Positions 44,232 to 52,570 of a stretch of 64,000 bases of DNA are shown piece by piece. Each line of letters starts with the position of its first letter. Position 1 is the first letter of the stretch. The translations under genes and the position numbers were made by a program. The notes beneath the pieces were generated by a model. It was not told the origin of the DNA. It saw only the letters and a list, made by a program, of their open reading frames with translations, and ran no database searches. The stretch covers positions 1 to 64,000 of the forward strand of contig UROF01000011.1 in the NCBI GenBank assembly GCA_900549475.1, written 5' to 3'. Source of the DNA: an uncultured Eubacteriales bacterium. GTDB lineage: Bacteria; Bacillota; Clostridia; Oscillospirales; Oscillospiraceae.

Positions 44232-45223
44232 CACAGGTCCTCCTCTCTCTTTTGCTGCGCTGCCTCATATAGAAAGCAGGAGATGCTATGGCCATCAGAA
44301 ACCTGGTAATTACCAGGCATTTCCTGTGTACACCGCTCCATACAATTGGGGCAGCGGTCACTGAAGGGGCACCCCGTCTGCATGATCATCGGATCAGGCA
44401 TCAATCCGGGAATAGGTGCTAACCGGTCAGAATCCTTATTCATTTCCGGAATGGAACGGAACAGCCCCACTGTGTAGGGGTGGTGCTCTTCGGACTCATA
44501 GATATGCTGAACCGTACCGCTTTCCACGATCCGTCCTGCGTACATAATGGCCACCTTATCACAGGTCTGTGCCACTACGCCCAGATCATGGGTAATCAGA
44601 ATCATTCCCGTATTGAACTGCTTTTTTAAAGCGTTCATCATTTCCAGTACCTGTGCCTGGATCGTCACATCAAGAGCCGTAGTCGGCTCATCCGCCAAGA
44701 GCAATTCAGGATTGCAGGCCAGCGCAATGGCGATCACTATACGCTGCTTCATACCGCCTGAGAACTGATGGGGATATTCATTTTTTCTGGAAGGCTGCAG
44801 TCCTACCGCTGTGAGCATCTCATCTACCCGCTTTTCTCGCTCTTCCTTACTCAGCTTGGTATGAAGCAAGATCGCTTCACCGATCTGCTTACCTACAGGC
44901 AGAATAGGGTTGAGGGAAGTCATCGGGTCCTGGAAAATCATCGACACTTTATTGCCCCGAATGTCCCGCATCTGGGCCTCACTGATTTTCGTGATGTCCT
45001 CACCATTCAAAATAACTTGTCCGCTTTTGATCTCACCGATACGTTCCGGTAAGAGACGCAGGATACTCAGCGCAGTGGTAGTTTTGCCAGCCCCCGTCTC
45101 TCCCACAAGGCCCAAAGTCTCACCTTTTTCCAAGGTCAGATTCAAACCATTAACCGCATAAACCACTCCATCGTGGGTTTTGTACTGCACCCATAAATCT
45201 TTAATCTCAAGTAATTTATCCAT
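44231..45223 (-). CDS. dppD: Peptide ABC transporter ATP-binding protein (DppD/OppD type)
   Basis: This 330-residue protein has Walker A GETGAGKTT, signature FSGGMKQR, Walker B LLLADEPTTALDV, and the C-terminal Cys-rich extension GCPFSDRCPNCMERC that in OppD-type proteins can bind an iron-sulfur cluster. It pairs with DppF to power peptide uptake. It begins ten bases after dppC. Confidence 0.94.
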   Translation of the reverse strand: MDKLLEIKDLWVQYKTHDGVVYAVNGLNLTLEKGETLGLVGETGAGKTTTALSILRLLPERIGEIKSGQVILNGEDITKISEAQMRDIRGNKVSMIFQDPMTSLNPILPVGKQIGEAILLHTKLSKEEREKRVDEMLTAVGLQPSRKNEYPHQFSGGMKQRIVIAIALACNPELLLADEPTTALDVTIQAQVLEMMNALKKQFNTGMILITHDLGVVAQTCDKVAIMYAGRIVESGTVQHIYESEEHHPYTVGLFRSIPEMNKDSDRLAPIPGLMPDPMIMQTGCPFSDRCPNCMERCTQEMPGNYQVSDGHSISCFLYEAAQQKREEDL

Positions 45224-45233
45224 AGTATCCCCC

Positions 45234-46118
45234 TCAGTTCTTCAGTTTGGGGTCAAGTGCATCGCGCAAGCCATCACCGATCAGATTAATGGCAAGAACT
45301 GTAATGGCAATAGCCGCACCCGGGATGATAACCTGCCACGGATGATACCGCATCTGGGCCTTGCTTTCTGCCAGCATCGTGCCCCACTCCGGCTGAGGCG
45401 AGGGTACGCCAAGGCCAATAAATCCAAGCGCAGCCACAGACAGCAGCACAGATGCCAGGTTCAGCGTTGCTTGTACGATGATGGGACCAATTGCATTTGG
45501 CAGGACATGGGAAAGAATGATTCGCAAGTCTTTCGAACCGTACGCCACAGCAGCCTCAATATAATCTGATCCTTTCACCTGCAGCACAGCAGAACGCACA
45601 ATACGTACGAAGGGTGGTACCATTGAAATCGTAAGCGCAATGATCAGATTCATGGTACTCGTACCAAGCGCCGCCACCACGGTAACTGCCATCAGCGTCA
45701 TGGGCAGTGCCAGAAAAATATCTACGATACGCATAGTAATAGCATCCAGCCAGCCGCCATAGTACGCGCACAACGATCCCAGCAGGCACCCAATCACCAG
45801 AGACATTCCCACTGTCGAGAGAGAAATCAGCAAAGAAAGCCGCGCTCCGAAAATAATTCTGGCAAACATATCTCTGCCATACGCGTCCATGCCAAGGATA
45901 TGTTCACTGCTGGGCGGCGCAAACTTATTATACACATCCTGCTTGATCGCTTCTTCCTCATAATCGGCAAACAAAGGCGCCGCCACAGCAAAAAACAAAA
46001 CAATCAAGAAAATGACAAGGCCAAGCATAGCCATTCTATTCCGGCTAAACCGGTAACAGATGGATGCAAACTGTCCACGTCTTTTGGGAGCCGTTAGACG
46101 TATTTCTTTTTCTCTCAT
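45234..46118 (-). CDS. dppC: Peptide ABC transporter permease (DppC/OppC type)
   Basis: This 294-residue protein has an N-terminal OppC-N segment with the first helix near residue 35 and the BPD_transp_1 permease domain, including the EAA loop (EAAVAYGSKDLRIILSHVLPN region). It forms half of the peptide channel. It lies 12 bases after dppB. Confidence 0.93.
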   Translation of the reverse strand: MREKEIRLTAPKRRGQFASICYRFSRNRMAMLGLVIFLIVLFFAVAAPLFADYEEEAIKQDVYNKFAPPSSEHILGMDAYGRDMFARIIFGARLSLLISLSTVGMSLVIGCLLGSLCAYYGGWLDAITMRIVDIFLALPMTLMAVTVVAALGTSTMNLIIALTISMVPPFVRIVRSAVLQVKGSDYIEAAVAYGSKDLRIILSHVLPNAIGPIIVQATLNLASVLLSVAALGFIGLGVPSPQPEWGTMLAESKAQMRYHPWQVIIPGAAIAITVLAINLIGDGLRDALDPKLKN

Positions 46119-46130
46119 TTGCTCAGCCTC

Positions 46131-47063
46131 CTAATTCTTCACAAATTGGCTGCGCAGGCGAGGATCGATATACATATACAGCACATCGATAAGCAGATTG
46201 ATCACACCTATAACAGCCGCAATAAACAGGACGCCAATCATCACCACCGGCATATCATACTTAAAAATACCCTGCAGCAAATAGGTCCCAACTCCCGGAA
46301 GGGCAAAAATCGTCTCCGTGACAATAGCTCCGCCCAGTGTCTGTCCCAAAATGATTCCGATAACCGTTACCATTGGCAAAAGCGCATTGCGCAGCTCATG
46401 CACCATTACGATTCGCATGGATTTTGCACCCTTGGCTTTGGCCGTCTGTACATAGTCGGCGCGAATGACTTCCAGCATCGTGGAGCGTGTCATTCGAATC
46501 ATCTGGGCTGCCATAGCAGCAGACAGGGTTATCCAAGGCAAAATATAATGAGAAAGAGATTCTCCGCCTGTAGCTGGCAGCCAGTTCAAATCAAGAGAAA
46601 ATTTCAGAATAAGCAGAAGGCCCAGCCAAAAGGCAGGCAGTGAGGTAAGAAGCATAGCCAGCAAACGGGAAACATTGTCGAATATGCTGTACTGCTTTAT
46701 GGCAGAAATAATTCCGACCGGAACCCCCAGAAGTATTACAAATACAATGGTTCCTGCGGTGAGCACCATTGTCGAAGGAATCCGCTGCAGGAACTCCGTT
46801 TTAATGGGGGTGTTGGATGACCACGATACGCCCGGGTCCCCAGTCAGAAGATTTTTCATGTAGTTCAGATACCGTTCAATAAACGGATCATTCAATCCAT
46901 GCTCCTCGTTCCACTTTTCGATTCCCTCCGGGGTAGCCGAAACGCCCAGCTGCACTGAAGCAACGTCCGCCGGCATCATAGCCAGTATGGCAAACACCAA
47001 GAACGAAACGCCCAGCAGCACGGGTATCAGAATGAGCAGCCGTTTGGCAATATATTTCAACAT
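46131..47063 (-). CDS. dppB: Peptide ABC transporter permease (DppB/OppB type)
   Basis: This 310-residue protein starts with the family-typical MLKYIAKRLLILIPVLLGVSF membrane segment and has the EAA loop (YVQTAKAKGAKSMRIVMVHELRNA region). It forms the other half of the channel. A strong hairpin separates it from the binding-protein gene. Confidence 0.93.
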   Translation of the reverse strand: MLKYIAKRLLILIPVLLGVSFLVFAILAMMPADVASVQLGVSATPEGIEKWNEEHGLNDPFIERYLNYMKNLLTGDPGVSWSSNTPIKTEFLQRIPSTMVLTAGTIVFVILLGVPVGIISAIKQYSIFDNVSRLLAMLLTSLPAFWLGLLLILKFSLDLNWLPATGGESLSHYILPWITLSAAMAAQMIRMTRSTMLEVIRADYVQTAKAKGAKSMRIVMVHELRNALLPMVTVIGIILGQTLGGAIVTETIFALPGVGTYLLQGIFKYDMPVVMIGVLFIAAVIGVINLLIDVLYMYIDPRLRSQFVKN

Positions 47064-47102
47064 ATAGCGTTACTCCTCTCTATACGCGAGCCATCCTGAT
47101 AT

Positions 47103-47132
47103 GCCGTGTGGAGCCTTTCGGCTCCACACGGC
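47103..47132 (-). other. Intercistronic hairpin after the peptide-binding-protein gene
   Basis: A perfect 13-bp stem (47103-47115 with 47120-47132) and a 4-base loop lie between dppA and dppB. No T run follows on the coding strand, so mRNA stabilisation or partial termination is likely. Confidence 0.65.
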
Positions 47133-47165
47133 ACACGAATATCTTTACAAAGGAAAGATCTGATT

Positions 47166-48710
47166 TTACCAGGACCAATCATAGACAAAATGAGCGTAAA
47201 TATCATCTGTTGTATCCACACCCTTCAGAGAAGAGGAATATGCTACCGCGATAGCCGGCTGAAGCAGAGGCACGCAGATCGCCTCCTCGTCAATGATCTC
47301 CTGAACATGGGTATACGCCTCCTTGCGGGCATCCGGATCAGAGGTAGAACGGCCAAGATCCAGGTACTCGTCCAATTCGTCGTTAAAGGCCATGAAGTAA
47401 TGCTGTCCTGAAGTGCTGTAGAAATACAGGTAATTGCCGTCACAATCGTTGACCGGCCAGGAAGTTCCTGTCACAGCCAGCTGATAGCTTCCTGCATAGA
47501 CAGAGGACCAATAGGTGGAGCGATCGATCTGTTCCGTAGTCACGTTGAAGCCTACTTCACGGAGCATACCCTCAACCGTGATGGCAGGATAAAGATACAT
47601 GGCCGTATCGGGAGCGAGGATCGTGATATCCACAGAATCCACACCGGCTTCCTTCTTATACTGCTCCAAATACTCCTTGGCTTTCTCTACATCATAGGAA
47701 TAGGGCTGCTCATAGTCTTCCTCAGGAGAATTGGGAACGCTGGAGGGAAATACAGTCTTCATCGTAACACCCAGGCCTTCGGAACCGCCTACCAGCACAG
47801 CATCCTTATCAATGGCGTACTGCGCGGCTTTTCTTGCCAAAATATTGTCAAAAGGCGGCTTATTCTGGCAGAAACTCAGCCAGTTATTCCCACGGAACAG
47901 GGACTCCTGCCATACGAGGTTGCTGTCACCTTCCACCGTTGCCTTTGCAGAAAGGCTGCAGTGTGTGAGGAAATCGATCTCCCCTTTCTGCAGAGCGGCA
48001 ATCTGCGTCGTGGGGTCCGTGATGATTTTGAACGTCAGATCCTTGATGGTAGCCTCTCCCAGGTAGTACTGATCAAAAGCTTCCAGCTTGATGCTGTCGC
48101 CGGAATTACGGGAAACGAACTTGTAGGGACCCGTACCAATGGGGGCAGACTCATAATCCGTGGTCTTAGCGCTGGAAACCCGGCCATAAGTAGACAAGAT
48201 CTCATATACGCCGGCAAACGGGCTGATCATGTGGACTTCAACAGTGTAATCATCAATAACCATACATTCTTTCATATTGGTCATCGATGCACCCACAGCG
48301 GCAGATTCAATCGCACGGTTAATGGAATAGGCCACATCTTCCGCGGTCATCTTACTGCCATCGTGAAAAACGACATCATCCCGCAGGTGGAATGTGTAGG
48401 TCATCTCGTCATCAGACAGTTCCCAGCTTTCCGCCAATTTGGGGGCCCATTCCCCGTTTTCGTCTTTAACGATCAAGGTATCGTACATCTGCCGATAGAG
48501 AATCGTGCTGATCTGATCGGTAGTATAAACCGGATCAAGAGATGCGATATCACTGGTCAGGCCATAGTTAACGTCTGTACGGCCGGAATTATCAACCGGC
48601 TGTCCATCTCCGGTGTTTCCGCCGCTATCACCGCCGCAGGCGACAAGAGCCATAAGCATAAGGGTTGCCAAAAAAAGGGACAGGGCTTTTCTCATCCAAC
48701 TCTTTTTCAT
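47166..48710 (-). CDS. dppA: Peptide-binding lipoprotein of the ABC transporter (SBP family 5)
   Basis: This 514-residue protein has a lipoprotein signal with the lipobox LVAC (Cys near residue 25), a Gly/Asp-rich linker and an SBP_bac_5 domain (LAESWELSDDEMTYTFHLRD, DGSKMTAEDVAYSI). It captures peptides, or sometimes nickel or opines, outside the cell. GGAGG lies before the ATG. It follows the dipeptidase gene by 52 bases, so dipeptides are the likely cargo. Confidence 0.92.
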   Translation of the reverse strand: MKKSWMRKALSLFLATLMLMALVACGGDSGGNTGDGQPVDNSGRTDVNYGLTSDIASLDPVYTTDQISTILYRQMYDTLIVKDENGEWAPKLAESWELSDDEMTYTFHLRDDVVFHDGSKMTAEDVAYSINRAIESAAVGASMTNMKECMVIDDYTVEVHMISPFAGVYEILSTYGRVSSAKTTDYESAPIGTGPYKFVSRNSGDSIKLEAFDQYYLGEATIKDLTFKIITDPTTQIAALQKGEIDFLTHCSLSAKATVEGDSNLVWQESLFRGNNWLSFCQNKPPFDNILARKAAQYAIDKDAVLVGGSEGLGVTMKTVFPSSVPNSPEEDYEQPYSYDVEKAKEYLEQYKKEAGVDSVDITILAPDTAMYLYPAITVEGMLREVGFNVTTEQIDRSTYWSSVYAGSYQLAVTGTSWPVNDCDGNYLYFYSTSGQHYFMAFNDELDEYLDLGRSTSDPDARKEAYTHVQEIIDEEAICVPLLQPAIAVAYSSSLKGVDTTDDIYAHFVYDWSW

Positions 48711-48762
48711 CTGTATTTCCTCCTATATTTTTGGACTTCCTTATTCTGTGTGCTGGTATCAC

Positions 48763-49893
48763 TTATTTTTTGCGCCAGGTCTGATCAAATACGCGCAAAT
48801 AGTTTTCACCCATGACCTTCTTGATGTCCGCCTCACTGAACCCACGCTTAAGCATGTGATCAACGATATTTACGATATTGGCCAAGCTGTAGAGGCCCTC
48901 AGGGAATGCGCTCCGCTTACCCAAACCGGCAGCTGCCCCTGCAAGATAGACATCACGGTTGGGGCTAATCAGCTGCATCAGATGCCGGGTATCATGCCTG
49001 TCATAAGCCCCCGGCTCAGCATTGGAATCAATTCCGATGCCAATGTGGTCCGTTCCCACCAAGTCCGCATAATAGGCGATCGCGTCAACAAAATCCTCGA
49101 TGCAGGGAAGATGTTTTCTGTTCCAAAGGATCGGGACATAGGAGCAAACACCGATCACTCCTCCCATTTCTGCGCACTTCTTTGCCGCCTCATCAGAAAT
49201 ATTTCTGGGATGGTCAAACAGCTTTCTCGGGTTGGAATGGCTGAAAATAGGAGGCTTTGTGCATACGTCCATAGCTTCCATGGCCGAACGGGGAGAAATA
49301 TGACTAAGGTCTACTGTGATACCTGCTTTCTCCAAGCCATCTATCAGCTTTCTTCCCATAGGGGAAAGACCGCCATCCGTTTCACACAGGCAGCCATCTG
49401 TCGCAAACGTACGCTGATTATAGCCGATTTGAATCACGCGCATGCCCAGCCGAGCAAAAGCTTCTGTAGATCCTTCCAGATTCGCATGCTCCACAAATCG
49501 GGGATTCTGCGCACCTAAAATCATCGCGATCTTTCCGTCTTTTTTGGCGTTTCGGATATCATCTGCTGTTTCTGCCAATACAAAATGATCTTTATTAGCG
49601 CTGATTGCCTCATAATGGTCAATAATCGAGCTGACAGCACCGCCCATTCCCGCCAGGTTCTGAGGAACTGTCAAGTTCAGCGCGGTAACGCCGGATTCCT
49701 TCAGGTGCCAGTTATAAGATTCCAGATAAAAGCTGCATGTATCGATAATGGTTGCTTCCTTGTGTATCCGCACAGCCTCTGCAGATACCCCCGCATTGAT
49801 GCTCAAAGCATAGGCTTTGTTTTCCGGATCATCCGTGCTGTAGTAGGTCATGATAGCGTCCTGTGCAATGCGTACCTGTTCCTGCTCTGTCAT
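48763..49893 (-). CDS. Divergent M19 family dipeptidase-like amidohydrolase
   Basis: This 376-residue protein resembles renal/membrane dipeptidases (peptidase M19) along its length, with VDLSHIS (His198) and FSHSNPRKL (His219) at the second metal site and a late GIDSN aspartate. The usual first-site motif DGHND is DTCSF (residues 51-55), and the bridging Glu position in the ILGxE segment is Gln129. No signal peptide is seen, so it acts in the cytoplasm. It is the first gene of the operon with the peptide transporter. The substrate is uncertain; a one-metal enzyme or a changed activity is possible. Confidence 0.85.
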   Translation of the reverse strand: MTEQEQVRIAQDAIMTYYSTDDPENKAYALSINAGVSAEAVRIHKEATIIDTCSFYLESYNWHLKESGVTALNLTVPQNLAGMGGAVSSIIDHYEAISANKDHFVLAETADDIRNAKKDGKIAMILGAQNPRFVEHANLEGSTEAFARLGMRVIQIGYNQRTFATDGCLCETDGGLSPMGRKLIDGLEKAGITVDLSHISPRSAMEAMDVCTKPPIFSHSNPRKLFDHPRNISDEAAKKCAEMGGVIGVCSYVPILWNRKHLPCIEDFVDAIAYYADLVGTDHIGIGIDSNAEPGAYDRHDTRHLMQLISPNRDVYLAGAAAGLGKRSAFPEGLYSLANIVNIVDHMLKRGFSEADIKKVMGENYLRVFDQTWRKK

Positions 49894-49937
49894 ACCTCAA
49901 TTCCTCCTATTCGATTGCCTTTATAAAGGACAACTAT

Positions 49938-49966
49938 ACTTTACCTCAATTTTTGAAACGTGTCAA
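49938..49966 (-). promoter_or_regulatory. Promoter of the dipeptidase-dpp operon
   Basis: TTGACA (49961-49966) and TAAAGT (49938-49943) on the minus strand are 17 bases apart, about 45 bases before the dipeptidase start. Confidence 0.55.
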
Positions 49967-50041
49967 TAATTTAAAATGTATAAATACAATAGTTTTTATT
50001 ATTTATTTTGCACAGGAAATAATACGTTTTAATTTATTGAC

Positions 50042-50070
50042 TTGACAGTTCAAATCCAGTATGCTGTAAT
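50042..50070 (+). promoter_or_regulatory. Promoter of the LacI-SBP chimera gene
   Basis: TTGACA (50042-50047) and TGTAAT (50065-50070) are 17 bases apart, about 60 bases before the start. Between this and the divergent promoter lies about 75 bases of AT-rich DNA. Confidence 0.6.
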
Positions 50071-50132
50071 TAAAGGCCGTACTGTAAGATGTTTTCAACA
50101 CAGCATCCTGATGCCAAAAACAGGAGGAACTT

Positions 50133-52331
50133 ATGATTACTGTAAAAGATATCGCCCGCCTGGCCGGTGTATCCCAGGGTACAGTGTCAAACGTACTCAA
50201 CAATCGTGGAAACGTCAGTGCAGAAAAAATCCAACGTGTTACAGCAGCTGCCAAACAGCTGGGATATGTGGCAAACGCCCAAGCAAAACAACTGCGCCGG
50301 GATATCGCGCTATCAAATCATGTTGCCATCATCCTTCCGAACATTGACGAAAACCGCTATTGTGCTTTTTTTAACGGCATCAAACTTCTTTTGGAAGAGG
50401 GTGGGTATACACCTCTTCTTTTCGTAACGGATGATTCTCCCTACAAAGAAGAACAAATCGCCACTCATGTTGCCGAAATGAGAGTATGTGGGATCATCAC
50501 GGTTCCCAGTTCCATTTCTCATACCGATTTTTATCAGGATGCATGCAACAGCGGGGCGGAGGTATTTTTTGCTTTTCGTTCCACCAACCCTTCCCACAAT
50601 TTTGTCGGGTTTGATTTCTATTCCATTGGCCAGGATATCGGAGCATACGTTCTTTCTAAAAATTACCACCGTGTAGCAGTCATCAGCGATCCAGAATGTT
50701 ATCCGGAAAACCGGGACTTTATCAGGGGACTGCGTGAAACGCTGCAGTCTGTGCCTGTTCCTCTCAGTCTGGAAATCAAAACTGCTGATTGGTTGAATAT
50801 TTCTGTATCACCGGTTGACTTTTTTGAAGGAAGCAGTGAACCCCCAGATGTCATTATCCTGACCAATTCTTTTTTCCTTCCCAAAGTCCATTTGGCCTTC
50901 TCTGTAGCGTCAATCACAGCCTGCCCCCCCATCATCGCAATATGTGGGGACAATATCACCACCGAAGATCCCGGGATCATGCGTTACCGCTTGGATTATC
51001 TGCATGTTGGCATCCAAACAGCCCACGGTCTTCTCTCCCGCCTTGCACACCCCTCTTCCAAGCCCGCCGCCCCCCATCGCCAGCTGCTCCGTGCCACCGG
51101 TTTTCCTCCTGCCCCGGTATCCTTTAGTCCTGTCCGCCGGCATGCAAAACTGCGGATACTTCTCTCTAAAAGTGAATCCAGCGCTGCACTGCAGCGGATC
51201 ACACCTGCCTTCGTCAGTAAGACCGGTATTGAAGTTGAATTTGTAGAGCTTTTGCCCTCTGAAGTCTATCCAGAGTCTCTTCGCTCCGCGCAAACAAAGC
51301 AATTTGATCTGGTCCGCAACAATATGAGCTGTCTGCCCCTGTTTTCCAGAGAGGATTTTTACACATTCGATCAGGCGGAATTCGAGCAATATACTGCTGG
51401 CATGCTCCCGCGCATCATCAAAGATTTTTCCTACATCGCCGGAAAACCGCAGGCCATTCCATTCGATATCGGCATTGATATGTTCGTATATCGCAAAGAT
51501 CTTTTTGAAAACAGGCTGCTGCAGCGGATGTATTTTGAACAAACCGGAGAATCGTTGAGCGTCCCCGCTACATTCGATCAATTTGAACGCATCCTGCGGT
51601 TTTTTGACCGGGATATGAATCCTCAATCACCTGTCCAGGCCGGCTCAGGTGTAAATCTGGATTCCCCTACAGAATTGAACTCCTCCTTTTTCCTGCGCTA
51701 TATGAATTACGTCGAAAACAAGCGCTTCCAGAGAGGCAAGACCGGCGTAGAAGAATCTGCTGTCCTGCAGGCCCTCCGTAACATGCACACCTGCGGGAAA
51801 TATGCTCTCCCTATACGCGGAAAGCGCTGGGTAGGCGCCACATTAGATGCGTTTATTTCCGGACAGACTGCCTTTGAAGTGGTTTTCCTGAATTACGCCT
51901 CCAATATTGCCCATTTGCAGAAAAACATCTACGGAGGAAAGGTTGGCTATACCACAGTTCCCGGCGGAATCTCTTATATTACCGGAGGTTCTTTTTCTAT
52001 TTTCAAAAATTCAACTGAAATAGAGGCCGCGAAAGCATTTATCCGATGGATCTCATCTTTTCCCCAATCCGAATTGCTCACTTTATATGGCGGCCTGTCT
52101 CCCTATGCCAATGTGTACCGCAACAGTGAGATTCTTATGCAATACCCATGGTACACACATCTGCTTGAAAATCTGGAAACCGCCCAAGGAAGAGAAATTT
52201 GGGATGTGTTTAACCAAAATCGTTGCCAAATGCTGCAGCTTCCACTTTTGCAAAGTATTGTGCAAGGACAGTGTACGCCAGAGGAAACGCTGCCACAGAT
52301 GATGCAGATTCTTCATTCCTCTCTTCTGTAG
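50133..52331 (+). CDS. Chimeric LacI-family regulator carrying a solute-binding-protein domain
   Basis: This 732-residue protein has three modules. Residues 1-55 are a LacI helix-turn-helix and hinge (TVKDIARLAGVSQGTVSNVL). Residues about 60-325 are a LacI/GalR-type periplasmic-binding-like sensor. Residues about 340-732 resemble a family 1 extracellular solute-binding protein (FVSKTGIEVEFVELLP, FDIGIDMFVYRKDLF, GGSFSIFKNSTEIEAAKAF). There is no signal peptide or membrane helix, so the solute-binding module works inside the cell. AGGAGG precedes the ATG. It is divergent from the dipeptidase and peptide-transport operon, the likely target. Two separate ligand inputs are possible; neither ligand is known. 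Confidence 0.88.
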   Translation: MITVKDIARLAGVSQGTVSNVLNNRGNVSAEKIQRVTAAAKQLGYVANAQAKQLRRDIALSNHVAIILPNIDENRYCAFFNGIKLLLEEGGYTPLLFVTDDSPYKEEQIATHVAEMRVCGIITVPSSISHTDFYQDACNSGAEVFFAFRSTNPSHNFVGFDFYSIGQDIGAYVLSKNYHRVAVISDPECYPENRDFIRGLRETLQSVPVPLSLEIKTADWLNISVSPVDFFEGSSEPPDVIILTNSFFLPKVHLAFSVASITACPPIIAICGDNITTEDPGIMRYRLDYLHVGIQTAHGLLSRLAHPSSKPAAPHRQLLRATGFPPAPVSFSPVRRHAKLRILLSKSESSAALQRITPAFVSKTGIEVEFVELLPSEVYPESLRSAQTKQFDLVRNNMSCLPLFSREDFYTFDQAEFEQYTAGMLPRIIKDFSYIAGKPQAIPFDIGIDMFVYRKDLFENRLLQRMYFEQTGESLSVPATFDQFERILRFFDRDMNPQSPVQAGSGVNLDSPTELNSSFFLRYMNYVENKRFQRGKTGVEESAVLQALRNMHTCGKYALPIRGKRWVGATLDAFISGQTAFEVVFLNYASNIAHLQKNIYGGKVGYTTVPGGISYITGGSFSIFKNSTEIEAAKAFIRWISSFPQSELLTLYGGLSPYANVYRNSEILMQYPWYTHLLENLETAQGREIWDVFNQNRCQMLQLPLLQSIVQGQCTPEETLPQMMQILHSSLL

Positions 52332-52343
52332 CAGCAGGAAATT

Positions 52344-52403
52344 CAGTGCCCTCCGTTTGCGGTAAAGCTTGTTCACACCGCAGGCGAGGGGCACTGTTTT
52401 TCT
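52344..52403 (+). terminator. Terminator of the chimera gene
   Basis: CAGTGCC...CTC (52344 on) pairs with GAG...GGCACTG (to 52396), with an inner GTTTGCGGT/ACCGCAGGC stem, followed by TTTTTC. Confidence 0.75.
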
Positions 52404-52512
52404 CTGTCAAAGCCAACCGTTAGGCATTTTGTGCACTTTTATTGCATGTTCACCTTTTCATTTTATTTATAAAAAAGAAATTTTGAAAAAAAGCCAATAT
52501 GAAGGAGGAAAT

Positions 52513-52541
52513 TTGCCCTCCGCGTCGTATACTGGTATAGT
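52513..52541 (+). promoter_or_regulatory. Promoter of dnaG-rpoD
   Basis: TTGCCC (52513-52518) and TATAGT (52536-52541) are 17 bases apart, about 30 bases before dnaG. Confidence 0.55.
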
Positions 52542-52570
52542 GAGTTTTTGCGGAAAGGAGGATTGATCTC

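Noticed and set aside
49894..50132. A LacI-type or catabolite-repression operator between the divergent promoters
   Set aside because: I looked for a clear palindrome or cre match; TGAAACGTGTCA near 49954 comes close but does not fit the consensus.
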